A stretch of DNA of 64,000 bases from Lineus longissimus. Lineage: Eukaryota; Nemertea; Pilidiophora; Heteronemertea; Lineidae. How positions within the stretch are numbered: the first letter of the stretch is position 1; each line of letters starts with the position of its first letter. The position numbers and the translations under genes were made by a program. Below are positions 21,547 through 32,974 of this stretch, piece after piece. A model generated the notes under the pieces. The model was not told the DNA's origin and searched no databases. It saw nothing but the letters and a program-made list of their open reading frames with translations. Where the stretch lies: NCBI RefSeq assembly GCF_910592395.1, contig NC_088311.1:14260501-14324500 (forward strand), in the 5' to 3' direction.

Positions 21547-21944
21547 TAGGGTGGGTGGGTGGATTGCAGGACGGACACCATTTGAACAGCTATTCTACTA
21601 GCTCCGCTGACTTTGTCAGCTGAGCTAAAAACTGATAAATTATTGCTTTCACCACATTATTTACATTGTAGATAACGTATAGACGAAAGACACCAATATC
21701 AGTACCAAAAATTCATCCAACCTTTAAAGTAGCCCTAACTGGTAGTAAACTACAACAATTAATTATATTATGTATGTTACCGGATTATAGTAAATCCTGT
21801 GCTGATTGGAATTTTTGACTTGACAACAACCTGCTGGGTTGCAAAATATACTTAGCATAGAGGGACTAGCCTGTGCCCCAAATTGTAGCACCCTCATACA
21901 TGTAGTACCACTATCGGACTATACATTTTCACTTTCCATTGCAG
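21547..21944. other. Intron-like spacer upstream of the HECT exons
   Basis: AT-rich, ends in a pyrimidine tract and CAG at 21942-21944 that can serve as the acceptor of the first recognised HECT exon. Confidence 0.4.
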
Positions 21945-24900
21945 AGAGATGGAAAATGACAAGTCAGATGTTAATATTCTTAATGAATATAGAGGCCTCT
22001 TCCTTCAAGGACGGAGGTATAGATGAGGAGCGGCAGGACCTCATGGCTGGAGATTTTAATGACATCTACGTGTCGAGAATGGATGTGTTGGTCTCGGCTA
22101 AAGAGGAACTCCCGTTTGTCACCGATCCTCGCCTCCCCCTTAAAGTTCACTTTATTGGGGAGGATGTTGAGGACCAAGGTGGGGCAAGGAGGGAATTCTT
22201 GGCCCTTCTCTTCAGCAAAATGCGGGATAGGTATTGTATTACCAAACTTACAGAAAATCGTCTTGAGCTTGCCAAAGATGTTTGGCTCTCGTTGTATGAT
22301 TATACATTATTCGGAGTGGTGACGGGTGAGAGCATTTTGAAATAAACTATAATTGTTGATAATGATTTTGGGTCTTCTATCAGCCTATACATGTAGAATT
22401 CATTAACACACACAGCTGAACTTTTCAAATAAAAAAAATATGTAGATTGTGTTATTTGACGTTACAATAGAAATTTACTCACTGCACCCAATCTTCACAT
22501 TCAGTATACTACTTGATAAGATTTTTAATCATCTTCTTATGATTTCAGCATTCTGTCTCCTGCAAGGAGGACCACCTCCTTATGTTTTATCTGCTGAGCA
22601 GATAAATGACATAAAGCTGGGTCAAGCTGAGAAGGAAACTGAAAGTTTCACTAATTGCCTGGTAAAGTTCGGTTTGCTTGAGGTATGTACATATTTCATG
22701 TCAATAAATGGCATTATCAATAAGAAATATCATAAATAGTAAGAGCTGTGTAGAAAATTCAACGTTTAAAAGGGAATCCAAGGGTGTTGGACTGTTACAT
22801 TTTTGCTATTTACAACTGGCACAAATGAATAGTGAACATTATTTGTAATACCATCATAAAAACTGCATGTAAATATATGTCAACTTTTATTATGCTTGCA
22901 GGTACATACTGCTGACAATGAAAGATACATGTACAATTAATTGTATTGTTTGTTTTGCTATATAACTGCGTATCAGTACTTTTTGTCTTTCTAGCTTTTT
23001 AAAGCAAGGCCATCAAAGTGGGAGTTCCTGGAATGCAAGGAACAAGTCCCCCTAACCACTGCAAAGCTACTATCACTCATCACAGTTATCTTATATATTA
23101 TTGCGGAGTTGTGGTATTTTGTAGCGCTAACTCCGACTTTATTAAGGGTCTGACTGTTATCATATGTGGCATGTATATTGCCAATGAGTGCCAAATCTTG
23201 ACGGTACAATAAAATCTGCTGAAAATGTTTGGGAAAATGTGTTTTTGGAGGCAGATTTATTTGACCGTTAGCTACCGTTATTGACATCGTAGTTCTAACC
23301 AATTTTAAGAGGTGGCAGCACCGCTCATCAAGGACAGCGTTGGCAGTTAATAGTGCATGGGCCACACACGTTTAATCATGTTGACGAACGTTGTTGACTG
23401 ACAAACAAAAACAAAACTCAAAATGTATGCACCAGATGTTTAGCCTCAACTGAAATTTTTTACCACTTCAATGGTAATGAAAGTTGCAGCTGAAATTGAA
23501 ATGCTTTCTGAATAACTTTATGCGTCATTGTAGTGGACTTAACTCCTATGTTGGTCTGCTGTAACCCGACCCTAGGTTTTGAGACAGGGTAGGCAGGTAG
23601 TCAAATATTTTTTTTATCAACAGCCAAAAAAAACACCTCAAAAACCTCAAAGACCCTTCAAAAATCAATAAAAACCTTGTTTTTTTGTTGTTGAAAAAAC
23701 CTTTTGAGTCGGATGTAAATTTACCATTCATTTTGGAGAGAACCCAATTCCCACTTCGCATCTGCTACTGCATGACAATCAACAAAGCGCAAGGCCAGAC
23801 GTTCGACAAAGTTGGAGTGTATCTTCCTCAACCTGTCTTCAGCCATGGACAGCTTTATGTTGCTTTTTCCCGAGCTCGCCGCTTCTCCAGCATCACCGTT
23901 CAAATCACACCAACATCAAAACAAGGCTACCATAACAACAATGCCATAACCCAAAACATTGTGTATCAACAAGTACTATAAACAGAAAATACCCAATACC
24001 TTATATGGACAAACAGACATTTACATCTGACCATAGACATATGTACACTACATCATTAGATGACTCACAAGGAAGACATACTCCAGGGACTTTTTCCTAA
24101 CATTGATTTCTACCCTCACACTTTTCAAATATTCAGGTAAATGGCAAGTTGCCTGAAGGGAAACATATGGGATAAACCAGCTCACCCTCCATGCGCGCGG
24201 AGCGCGGGTTATGCTAGTATATCATAATCCTGGACAGCCGCTATCAAACGCCCATCAGAGGGAGGTTCAGACATTCCAGAGTTTTGTGAAGTACCTCCAT
24301 GCAGCAGAAGGTAAGGCAAAAGTCTGACTCAGTACTTTACACAATTCTCATGAGTTCTGATACTGATCCATTTCATTTTCAGGCCAGAAGGGAAAACTAA
24401 CCAGGTTACTGAACTCCTATGTGATAATCTTCAAATAAAATGAAATTTCTTAAATTTGTTTATAACTCTTTGCAAGGACTTGCACAGCCACATCATAACT
24501 ATATATTTTTATATCATTGATGACATATCATAAATATATACTTCTTTACCGTGGTCTTGCATGAACTAAATAATAAGAAAAACAAATCACTTTTGCCAAA
24601 AGTACACAGAAAATCTGACATTAATTCTCAAAAGAAACCCATTTCTAGTTTCTAATTCTGTTGAAGTTGGATGAAAATGTATTATTTTCAATTTCAGCTG
24701 GAAAGAGGGTGACTGAGAGTGGATGCACAATAACCCTAAGAGAAATACTTAGGTTTATTTCCGGGTTACCGTGTGTCCCAGTGACAGGATTTGCCCCCGC
24801 CATCACGACAGTTTTTCAGCCAAGTGACAGCATGATGTGCGGTTCGGCAACCTGTCCAAACATTTTGATTCTTCCAGTGCCAAGGCATCCGCTCTTGAAC

Positions 24901-25008
24901 TTACAACGACGAGAAACTCCGGAAATATTTGAAAAATTGGACCTTTCCTTTGCATCCCATGTTTTTTCTCAAGAAACAATGGATTTCCCTTCTGAACAAC
25001 AGTCTTAA
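21945..25008 (+). CDS. HECT-domain E3 ubiquitin ligase, C-terminal exons
   Basis: Five exons join in phase. Exon a is about 21945-22325, b 22549-22682, c 22995-23084, d 24238 or 24259-24310, e 24698-25008. Exon a carries the N-lobe signature (LPLKVHFIGEDVEDQGGARR, EFLALLF). Exon b has LQGGPPPYVLS. Exon c has WEFLECKEQVPLTTAKLL. Exon d has VQTFQSFVKYL. Exon e is the C-lobe, LREILRFISGL, then the catalytic region SATCPNILILP with the thioester Cys at 24853-24855, and the stop at 25006. HECT ligases take ubiquitin from an E2 onto this Cys and pass it to substrate lysine. The arrangement is closest to G2E3-like invertebrate HECT proteins. No stop or frameshift was seen within the exons, so the gene may be functional. 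Upstream exons lie outside what I can recognise. Exon c has a weak donor (GTTATC). Intron c-d contains a Helitron. Confidence 0.8.
23685..23984 (+). pseudogene. Helitron helicase C-terminal fragment
   Basis: The frame FESDVNLPFILERTQFPLRI, then MTINKAQGQTFDKVGVYL, then PVFSHGQLYVAFSRAR, matches the last motifs of Pif1-family helicases in Helitron Rep-Hel proteins. Upstream sequence (about 23580-23690) is T- and A-rich and not coding. The Rep endonuclease and most of the helicase are missing. It ends in TAA after QQVL and is followed 230 bp later by a Helitron-type 3' end. Confidence 0.85.
24185..24217 (+). mobile_element. Helitron 3' terminus
   Basis: A GC-rich hairpin CGCGC-GGA-GCGCG (24194-24206) is followed by GGTTATG and CTAG (24214-24217), then T. 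A hairpin about 10 nt before CTRR and insertion 5' of T are diagnostic for Helitrons. The 5' terminus (usually TC) was not located. It must lie inside the same HECT intron, after 23085. The end is about 20 nt from the nearest possible acceptor of HECT exon d. Confidence 0.85.
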
Positions 25009-25129
25009 TTTACACATTTTACACTACCCGATAATGTAGTATATTGCCCAAAAGGGTTTGTTGAGGTGTTGATTCAAAGTCCTCAAAGGAGTATTCGTGG
25101 TGACTTGATACTAGAATTTGGAATTTTTT

Positions 25130-25206
25130 TGATTCAAGGTTGACAATATTTGATTCAAGGTTTTACATATTTGATTCAAGGTTGACAATATTTGATTCAA
25201 GGTTGA
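25130..25206. repeat. Short tandem array of TTTGATTCAAGGTT
   Basis: Four copies of a 22-23-bp unit (ATTTGATTCAAGGTTGACAA and variants). The unit resembles the arm of the surrounding inverted repeat (TGATTCAAAGT), so it may have grown from it. Confidence 0.75.
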
Positions 25207-25387
25207 ACACATTTTGGTCTGGAACTTATATTTTACTTCTTGAATAGTAATCCCACAGTCTTGAACAAATTCCGCTTTGGCTTGCCATACCCACGTGTAA
25301 TTAAACTTTTACCAGTTAAATTGACACAAATCACAATACATTTGTACAAATAATTCTTAGTATTTCGCCTTTATTCACTGATGAGAC

Positions 25388-25885
25388 TTGTGCAAAGTGG
25401 ACAGTATGTACATGTAGAAAAGTTTGCCTATCTTACATGTGTATTTTTTTTTCATTTTTCTTGTCGTTGTTCAAAGACACCAGGTTCAATTATACTCATT
25501 ATTCAGTCCCAGGCACATTTTAAAGGTAAACATGTAGGCCTACTCGTAAAAAAGTTTGCCTATGTTAGTTTGTACATTACATGCATATTTTTTTCTCATT
25601 TTTCTTGTCATTGTTCAAAGATATCAGGTTCAATTATACTCATTAATTATACGCAGGTACATTTTGAAGGTTAACATGTACGTGTAAAAAAGTTTGCCTA
25701 TTATGTTAGTTTGTATATTATATTTTGTTCATGTTTCTGGTCGTTCAAAGATATCAGGTTCAATTATACTCATTATTCAGTCATAGGTACATTTCAAAGG
25801 TAAACATGTACACGTAGAAATTTTTGCCTATGTTAGTTTGTACATTATATTTTTTCCATGCTTCTAGCCGTTGTTAAAAATATTT
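25388..25885. repeat. Tandem repeat, about 130-138-bp unit, 3.5 copies
   Basis: Landmarks AGTTTGCCTATGTTAGTTTG, TTCAAAGATATCAGGTTCAA and TTATACTCATTATTCAGTC recur at 25421, 25553, 25691 and 25821. Copies diverge by substitutions and small indels. Open frames across it are a by-product of the repeat and not a gene. Confidence 0.85.
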
Positions 25886-26053
25886 CAGGTTAAATACTCC
25901 TTTGAAGACTTTGAGTCAGAAGTTCGAACCAAAAATTCATATTTTGGATCTGGTTACGCTTGTGCATCATGCGCATGCAAAATCGTGCATGTTAGTTCAA
26001 ACTCTGTCGATCACGGCGCTGATTCAAAGTCCTCTTAAGGAGTATTATACTGA

Positions 26054-26807
26054 TACTCATTATTCAATCCTAGGTACAAGGGCTTCAGAGTCACTTCTGG
26101 TTTGGAGGTGAATTTCAAATGTGTCCTAAATTATAATTACAATAATAATAGGCAAGCAAGCCAAGATGACAGGTAGAGCTTGCTTATGTAATTTGGTTTT
26201 AATGATAATAACTCTTTGCTTTTTACTACTGCTGTAAGTGTTAAAGATTTTTTTTCTCCAATTATGCACTTTATATTAGGCATCAGTTCAGTGAATGAAA
26301 ATCCAATACTATTCTGCTCAATATGAATATGATACCATTTTGTTTCCAAATGTTTAATTGTGTTAATCTTTTGATAAATTCTTTAGTGAATTTTAATAAA
26401 ATTTATCATTATTAAATATGATCACTTGATTATTTGCAGTGCTTAAATCTGCAATAATAAGGCAAAGGATAAGAAAATCATGGAGACTAGTACTGTATTG
26501 ACAACAAGTGGGACGATCAACACTCCAATTACTACATGTTAGGCAAATGATGGCCAATTTCAAGTATCAAAAGTCTGTGTTCACTTCCTTCACCTAATGG
26601 TACTTAATAATAATACTTGATACAAGTATAAGTTTGTAGGCAAGGGGTAACAGAGTCAAACAATGCAAAGTGACATCCCTAAAGAAATTACTACGACCAA
26701 AATGGACACTTATGCTTTTACAAGGACTCCAAGTCATGTCCTCAACCTCCACCCCCCCCCCCCCCCCCCCCCCCCCCGACACATAAAGGCAAAAGCCCAT
26801 GTAAGTA
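26054..26807. other. Noncoding, includes a 28-bp poly-C run
   Basis: AT-rich sequence without gene-like frames. A C homopolymer of about 28 bases at 26750-26777 is likely to be polymorphic and poorly sequenced. Confidence 0.6.
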
Positions 26808-28698
26808 TTATAGTACCTGATGAAGAAGTTCAAAGTACTCTTTAGCAATTAAATCATGTCCATCTAGTCCAGAGAGGCCACTGATGAAGAGCTGCCGAGG
26901 TGTCATATTGTTCTCTGTTCGAATCTTGTGCCTGTTCCATGTCTCAGTGAATCTGCACAAAGTGTCATTTACTCTTGGAAGATAGACGTGATGGAGGCAA
27001 AATAAGTCCGCAGGATCATCACAGTCCAAATACCTTCATCCTCCAAGTGAAAGAAAAGTTTATTGTACGTGGACACAACAATACTGAATAAACATCACGC
27101 CATAATCTCTCAATACGAGAGTTGTGAACACTCCTCCCAGTGATGAATGAACCACGATTAGGACCACGCATTGGATGAGAAAGCATCCACCGTGCAATGT
27201 CACGATTTTCCACACCTTTGTCGGAGCGCACTCTTGATGGAATCCCCCAATTTTGTACAGCTTCCTCGAATGATTCAAGAACAGTAGATGACTTGTTGTC
27301 AGTGTTGCACTTCAGGTAAACAATTACTCTGCTAAAACCATCAATCCCACCATGTATAACAAATTTCCAGCTGAAAAAGAAAAAAACAGAATGCTGTACA
27401 TAGGGACCAAGCAACCACCTAGCTATAAAATCAAGAGCTTTCTTACGAGATACGGTTAATAAAATCCAATGCACACCATTTACATCATCATCCACGACAC
27501 AGCCTGATTTCTTCAACGTCATGAATGCATCTCCTGCATGCTAACATCACAGATTTTGCAGTCAGTGCATCTTAAAATTAAAATTCTAGACTACAACGAT
27601 CATCTGTGCATGCATGACAACAAGAATTTGAATTTCTGAAAATATTATGAAGTGCACAGTGTTTTATTTTAAGAAGTGATATAGCTACATTATGAGCAGA
27701 ACTCTGAACTCTGTGACCCTAAAATGTAGGTGGTAGGTATTGGTCAAACCCATGATGATAGAATATGTCAGTATCACTAGTAAAATAACACATTAGTTTA
27801 ACCAAACTTGGCAAAAAGAAACACCAGGGAGGTATTTCCACAGAAACAAGTATAAAAGCAATTGTTTGGGCAGTATCTTTTTGTAATGGAAAGGGTTAAT
27901 TGGAATTAAGAGGGATTTTAGGTATGTCCCAAAAAATGTATACAGTACTCTAACTCTTACCAGCATTAGGGAAATGGCAAACAGTTGAAAAAACCTATGC
28001 ATCTAGTTCCTCATCTTCAATTTGAGTGTACTGTGAACTAACAGAAAGTCCATATTCGTGCATCCTGTACTCGACTGTTTGCTTGGATATATTTATGATA
28101 TGAGCTATATCCTTCACTTTGAAGTATTCACCTGAAAGCAGACAATATCTCACAATTCCAGATTTGGTGAATGGGTTGTGGCATTTTGTGGACCCATGAG
28201 ACATACCAGCTGCATACTATTAAGAAGTATACCGGGGCTAAGCTACCTATCTAGTGATCGCTAAATCAAGCTTTGATAGTCCAGCAATTAACTTTATGAT
28301 ATCTAGGCAGACTTGACTTGTCAGTAACAAGCTGTATTATGATATCATCCTATGATTTTATGCAAAAGCTTGACCACAAACACTGTATAATCCATTGCCA
28401 TATTGGTGGGCACTATTTAATAATTTAGTCATTCTTACCTACCCAACAAGTATTCAATCTTTTCTTCAATTCCTGGAAGATTTAATGCCGGGCGACCTCT
28501 CCTCCTCACATTTGTGGTCAATGTTGCTGCTGTTAGTGTTGTACGTCCTCGTAGTAGCGGTTGGGGGCCATCCTGGGCAGGACCATTCACAATACTCGAG
28601 TTATTGACATGACTGACGCCGTGGTCGGTAGGTTGGCAAAAACTAGTCCCCCCCCGTCTCACTCTCAGCCTGTCTTCCCTGTCCCTCAAGCTGAGCAT
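26808..28698 (-). pseudogene. Integrase-core-domain gene of the metazoan type, decayed
   Basis: Minus-strand pieces in order resemble a widespread animal gene family with a retroviral-type core. Piece 28698-28435 ends GRPALNLPGIEEKIEYLLG. Piece 28160-27995 has a helix-turn-helix, KVKDIAHIINISKQTVEYRM, then QIEDEELDA. The core starts after an acceptor near 27372 ([17 protein letters not shown], first Asp). Then come [11 protein letters not shown] (second Asp) and [11 protein letters not shown] (catalytic Glu). Piece 27029-26808 has [27 protein letters not shown] and MTPRQL. All three acidic residues are present. Frameshifts occur around 27030-27100 between the last two pieces, and the usual exon between helix-turn-helix and core is missing or unrecognisable. 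It therefore looks like a pseudogene. The family is thought to be transposon-derived; its cellular role is not known to me. Confidence 0.75.
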
Positions 28699-28699
28699 T

Positions 28700-29267
28700 C
28701 AGCAATTGCAATGTTTCAACCAGGATAGTTGGGATTAGGCCATGGGAATGATTAATTCTGTTTAACGTCCGAGAGATTTAAAAAGATGATGAGGCTTTTT
28801 TTCATTTTTCATTATTCATTATCGCTTTACAGTCTGATTTACTGGTCAAAACACGCGATTCAGCAAGTTCCAGTAAATGGAAATCAGGTCAGTCATCAAC
28901 ATGAGGCATTGGAAAAAATTCATTGTTATGATGAAGAGCCTACCCTGCCAAGTTTTTATTGTGTTTTTCAATCATTTAAGGTAAAGATGAACCACTGGAA
29001 AGATTATCTAAAAAAAAAATGATGGCAACAATAAAATAAATAGACTTTTTTAAAAATAATGAAACAATTTCATGTTCGCTCAGAACCCATGCGGGAGATG
29101 GACGGTAAACAGGATTAATAATTCCCATGGCCTTACCTCTAGATTGGCATCCCCAATGCATAAATGACTACAATCTCTTGCTAAAGAGTCAACCTAATCG
29201 AATGAACCATAGACGTATTGGCTGAGACAATCGGATTTACGCCATATATACGTCGATGCAAGGAGAT
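28700..29267. other. No supportable gene
   Basis: Spacer between the integrase-core gene and the 5-bp-TSD element. Frames here are short and show no motif. Confidence 0.4.
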
Positions 29268-29272
29268 CAGAA

Positions 29273-30752
29273 ATGGTAGTTGATAAAGCTTGGAATCAGT
29301 GAAACCATGTAACCAGTGATAAACCTTGGAATAGTCAGTACTAAACCGTTGAACCACTGTGCAAGTACCGCGTGAAATCGGGCGCGTTCCTTTCACGATT
29401 TATACCCTCCCAACTGCCAATCTCGTCCCAGCTGACTTTATTGATAGCAATTTGCCAGTAGTTCCAGGATTAACCTTTTTGTGGAGGATGACGTCATCAT
29501 TGAATGCATTGGCAATGTGTTGTTGTCGTTAAAAAATAAACTTATATTCATGACGGGCCGCCATTTGCAAATATTTAATTATTGCTTTTCGATGAAAGCA
29601 AAAGTAAGCTTTTGTGATTGTTTTGTATTCCATATACTAAAATAAAACGTTTTTATTAGAAGAATCATTTGTATATACATGTATGCTCTGATAAAGCTCA
29701 GTAGATATGACGAACATGCACACGGGAATCACTAAAAAATGTGTCCGCTTAGAACTGGTTACATCACGGAAATATCTCTACATCCCTCGATGTGTACATG
29801 AATATGTACGAAATCGCTCACAGCAAAGGAATTCATTCACATTTTTCATCTCCAAACCCGGCTAAAACCTTCGGTAATAAACCATCATCTATGTTTCTAC
29901 GGATAAGTGCCAGCCGGTACTGCATGATGTAGTCAATATTCTCTGTATCACCCTGTATGATCACACTGCTCCGTAGTTCAAATAGGCCCCGGAGACAGGA
30001 CCACAATTGATTTTTTAAGCCTTTTAGCAGTTAAATTGTCAATGTTTGACCGCGACGCATCAAATACTGCGTGCGGTTGTGAATCTGAAATTTAGATTAT
30101 GTTATTCCGGACAGTCGGGCAAGTAAATGGTGAAAAATAAACTGGTTATTGACCACGGAAATTTTTTGATAATCGACAACTTAGACAGACTTTGATATTT
30201 CCACTCTTTTCAGCCAACTGGCAGAAAAAACTCAAAACACGCCCCCTGTTACCCAATTAGCAAAATTCGAAATTAATTTTTTCATCAAATATTTTTTTTA
30301 TATCTGTAGACTTGCCACAGCAAATATGTTTTCAATACCTCTCCAAATATGTACTTGAGAGTTAAAAACATGCACTCGTCTAATTGATAGGCCTCGACCC
30401 TCCAACCTATGAATATTCATTAGTGGTCTTGTCTCCCCGTGTGGTGGCGTAGTAAGCGGAACGCTGATTGGTCCATATCATGGGTGTGTGGTGGGCGTGT
30501 CGTGACGTGCATGCCTATATTTGGGAGATCAGTAATGTACACTGGAGGCGAGGTATGACTGGGTATGCGACCGATTTCTAAACTACCGTCAAATTCCGAT
30601 CTGATCATGTTAAAATAAGCTCCAAATATTGATTCGTAACCACCTTAGGTTCAAATGGCATTATTTCATGTTTTTATGCATTTTTGGGACTGATTCCAAG
30701 GTTTATCACTGGTTTCAAGGTTTCACTGGTTCCAAGCTTTATCATCTACCAT
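29273..30752. mobile_element. Nonautonomous DNA element with 5-bp target duplication
   Basis: Arms of about 63 bp (29273-29334 and 30688-30752) are inverted copies beginning ATGGTAGWTGATAAAGCTTG. Both ends are flanked by CAGAA (29268-29272 and 30753-30757). The interior contains MITE copy C and no transposase. A 5-bp duplication would suit Transib-like or several other superfamilies, so I leave it unassigned. Confidence 0.75.
29992..30435 (+). mobile_element. MITE copy C (termini GAGACAAGAC)
   Basis: Third member of the family seen at 9867 and 14149, more diverged internally. It is flanked by a perfect 4-bp duplication CCCG (29988-29991 and 30436-30439). This solitary copy fixes the target-duplication length at 4 bp for the family and is the control for the cointegrate interpretation at 9-14.6 kb. 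Confidence 0.9.
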
Positions 30753-31248
30753 CAGAAATACCACGTAGATGAAAGCACGTGGAAATGTACATTTGCATAT
30801 CAAAGAACCCGGAAAAACGCTACGACTATGTGCAAATTTTATAAAAGGTGAACATGTATCTACATAATCTACCAAATTAATGTATTCTTTATGTAGCTGT
30901 ACAGTGTTATGCACCAAATTCGAAATCAACTAAGAAATAAAGTCATATTTAGACATCATTGACGAGAAAATCGCAAAAAGCCGGCTATGGGCGGTTATTG
31001 CCGCAAATATTCACCAACGCGCGAGGGATAGCAAGTTACTCCTAGAAGCCGATGAGGCGTATAGTTCGTGGCGCGTACAGCTGTAATTTCTAAAATCTGC
31101 ATTTCCTAGAATCGTTGTGAGGGATAGATACCGCGAGCTGTAGAACCCGCAGGTTCTAGAACCGTGGGCGATAGATCTCGTGAGGGATAGAAGTTCCACA
31201 AAAATCCGTTATGTGGCGCCACTGTCGCATATTGACGTCGTCGTATTG

Positions 31249-31929
31249 CACGATTACTGTGAAGAGTGGCATCTGATCGTAAATATTAAGAAAACCAAGG
31301 CAATGATTTTTTCTCGGGGAAAGCTTAGAGTAAATATACCGGAATTTAGATATAATGGGGGTAGGGTCGAGTTGGTAGATCATTTCACATACTTAGGCGT
31401 AACATTCTCATATAATATAAATTTTGCGAGGGCAATAAACGATAGATATAATAAAGGTATGAAAGCCATGTTTGGTGTACTGAGAGCGTGTAGAAGACTT
31501 TCTCTTACGGTCGAATTGAGTCTAGACATATTTGACAAAGTAGTCACACCAGTTTTGCTATATGGTAGTGAGGTGTTGGGTAACCAAAACACCGAGTTGC
31601 TGGATCGTGTACAAGTTAAATTTTGCAAATATTTGCTACGATTACCGTTAAGAACTCCTACAGTAATGGTAATGGGAGAACTTGGGCGATACTCTTTGAA
31701 GATTCACATAGCCGTGCGAATGTTATCTTTTTGGAACAGACTCAGAATTGGAAAAACAGATAAATGGGCTTATATCTTTTATAACATAACTAGGGAGCAT
31801 TTAGACAAGGGTTATTTAAACCAAGGCTGGTGTAAAAGTGTGAAAACTGTTCTAGACAGCTGTGGCCTCACTCAAATTTGGTATACTCCCGAGGTTTTGT
31901 CCCTACGAGAACTGAAAATTGTAGTTGAA
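31249..31929 (+). pseudogene. LINE reverse transcriptase C-terminal part, left piece
   Basis: The frame begins at LHDYCEEWHLIVNIKKTKAM (thumb-side motif of a non-LTR reverse transcriptase). It runs through FTYLGVTFS, then TPVLLYGSEVLG, to WYTPEVLSLRELKIVVE. The catalytic FADD segment is absent because the LINE is 5'-truncated. Its left boundary follows GTCGTCGTATTG (31237-31248), which recurs after its tail at 40742-40753 and is its target duplication. The piece is interrupted at 31930 by BEL-derived sequence and resumes at 40086. Confidence 0.85.
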
Positions 31930-32477
31930 GGTTAAGGTCCTCGAAGGCGAGCTAGAAAAAAATGTTCAGGAATTAGATAACCTGAAAACTCAATTCGAAA
32001 CATTAGCGGAACACAAAGGTGTTTCAGGTCCAGTCGAAAATGCAGCTAATCGAACGTGAACGAATCCGCAGAAACCCAGACCGGCTCCACGCAGACCAGA
32101 GTTCCCGTGAATGCTGCTCACGTAAACCTACTAGTCCTACGCTTCGTAACCTGTGTACCCGTCGTCGCCATGAGTGGACCGAACGGACTAGCTAAATGTA
32201 CATCACCAAGGTAGGCAGAGTTAGCAAACCTCCGGATAGGTTTACGCCGTCCACAATGCCGCCGAGACGGCCTAAATCGGCTAGCTATCGAGAGACAGTT
32301 GTTGCGTTGTCGTTGTCATCGTTGTCCTTGCGGAATAAACGTTAATGTTTCGCAAACTTACCGACTCTCTCAATCCTTAACAACCTGAACGAATTTGCCC
32401 GCACCAGTGCAACGTGGGATCACCCGGAGTGAAAGACCAAAAATGCCAATTCGTTCACGTTGTTAAGGATTGAGAGA
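31930..32477 (+). mobile_element. Scrambled BEL/Pao fragments
   Basis: In order: a 120-bp piece of gag (31930-32056, matching 35438-35566); the 5' leader and gag start without the Harbinger insertion (32057-32300, matching 32753-32974 then 35326 onward); the last 80 bp of the LTR (32303-32382); then an inverted piece (32391-32479) of LTR end, leader and LTR middle. Junctions show a few bases of overlap (for example GTTGTTG/CGTTGTCG). This looks like template switching during reverse transcription or repeated repair. Confidence 0.75.
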
Positions 32478-32752
32478 GTTGGCATTTTTGGTCTTTCACT
32501 CCGGGTGTTCCCACGTTGCACTGGTGCGGGCAAATTCGGTAGGTAATTTTCTTATCTTTAAATTTGTCATTTATTGCCCAATTTGTCATTTATAGCCGTT
32601 TTAACCGTAGGTATTTTATACTCCCTGATGCAAAGCTTATGTATGTTTCTTTGAATATTTTAGTTCACTTGTTGCGTTGTCGTTGTCCTCGTTGTCCTTG
32701 CGGCATAAACGTTAATGTTTCGCAAATTTACCGACTCTCTCAATCCTTAACA
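32478..32752 (+). repeat. BEL/Pao 5' LTR, partial
   Basis: Matches positions 39812-40085 of the 3' LTR with a few substitutions and ends in CCTTAACA. The first 210 bp of the LTR are missing; they are replaced by the inverted fragments to the left. It contains a possible polyadenylation signal AATAAACG (here mutated to CATAAACG). Confidence 0.85.
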
Positions 32753-32894
32753 ACGTGAACGAATCCGCAGAAACCCAGACCGGCTCCACGCAGACCAGAG
32801 TTCCCGTGAATGCTGCTCACGTAAACCTACTAGTCCTACGCTTCGTAACCTGTGTACCCGTCGTCGCCATGAGTGGACCGAACGGACTAGCTAA

Positions 32895-32974
32895 ATGTAC
32901 ATCACCAAGGTAGGCAGAGTTAGCAAACCTCCGGATAGGTTTACGTCGTCCACAATGCCGCCGAGACGGCCTAA
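32895..32974 (+). pseudogene. BEL gag N-terminus, cut by Harbinger
   Basis: A start at 32895 gives MYITKVGRVSKPPDRFTSST, then MPPRRPK. Here the Harbinger element enters after CCTAA. The frame resumes after the element with SASYRETVVDELETAEHEL (35327 onward) and continues into the long gag-pro frame. The uninterrupted version is preserved at 32200-32300. Confidence 0.75.

Larger units (their letters stand above)
25067..25920. mobile_element. Inverted-repeat element downstream of the HECT gene
   Basis: About 28-bp arms (25067-25094 and 25893-25920) read TTGATTCAAAGTCCTCAAAG inward, then GAGTAT. A third copy of the arm in direct orientation lies at 26019-26046 and may mark a second, overlapping element. 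No transposase. The interior is filled by two tandem arrays listed separately. Confidence 0.55.
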
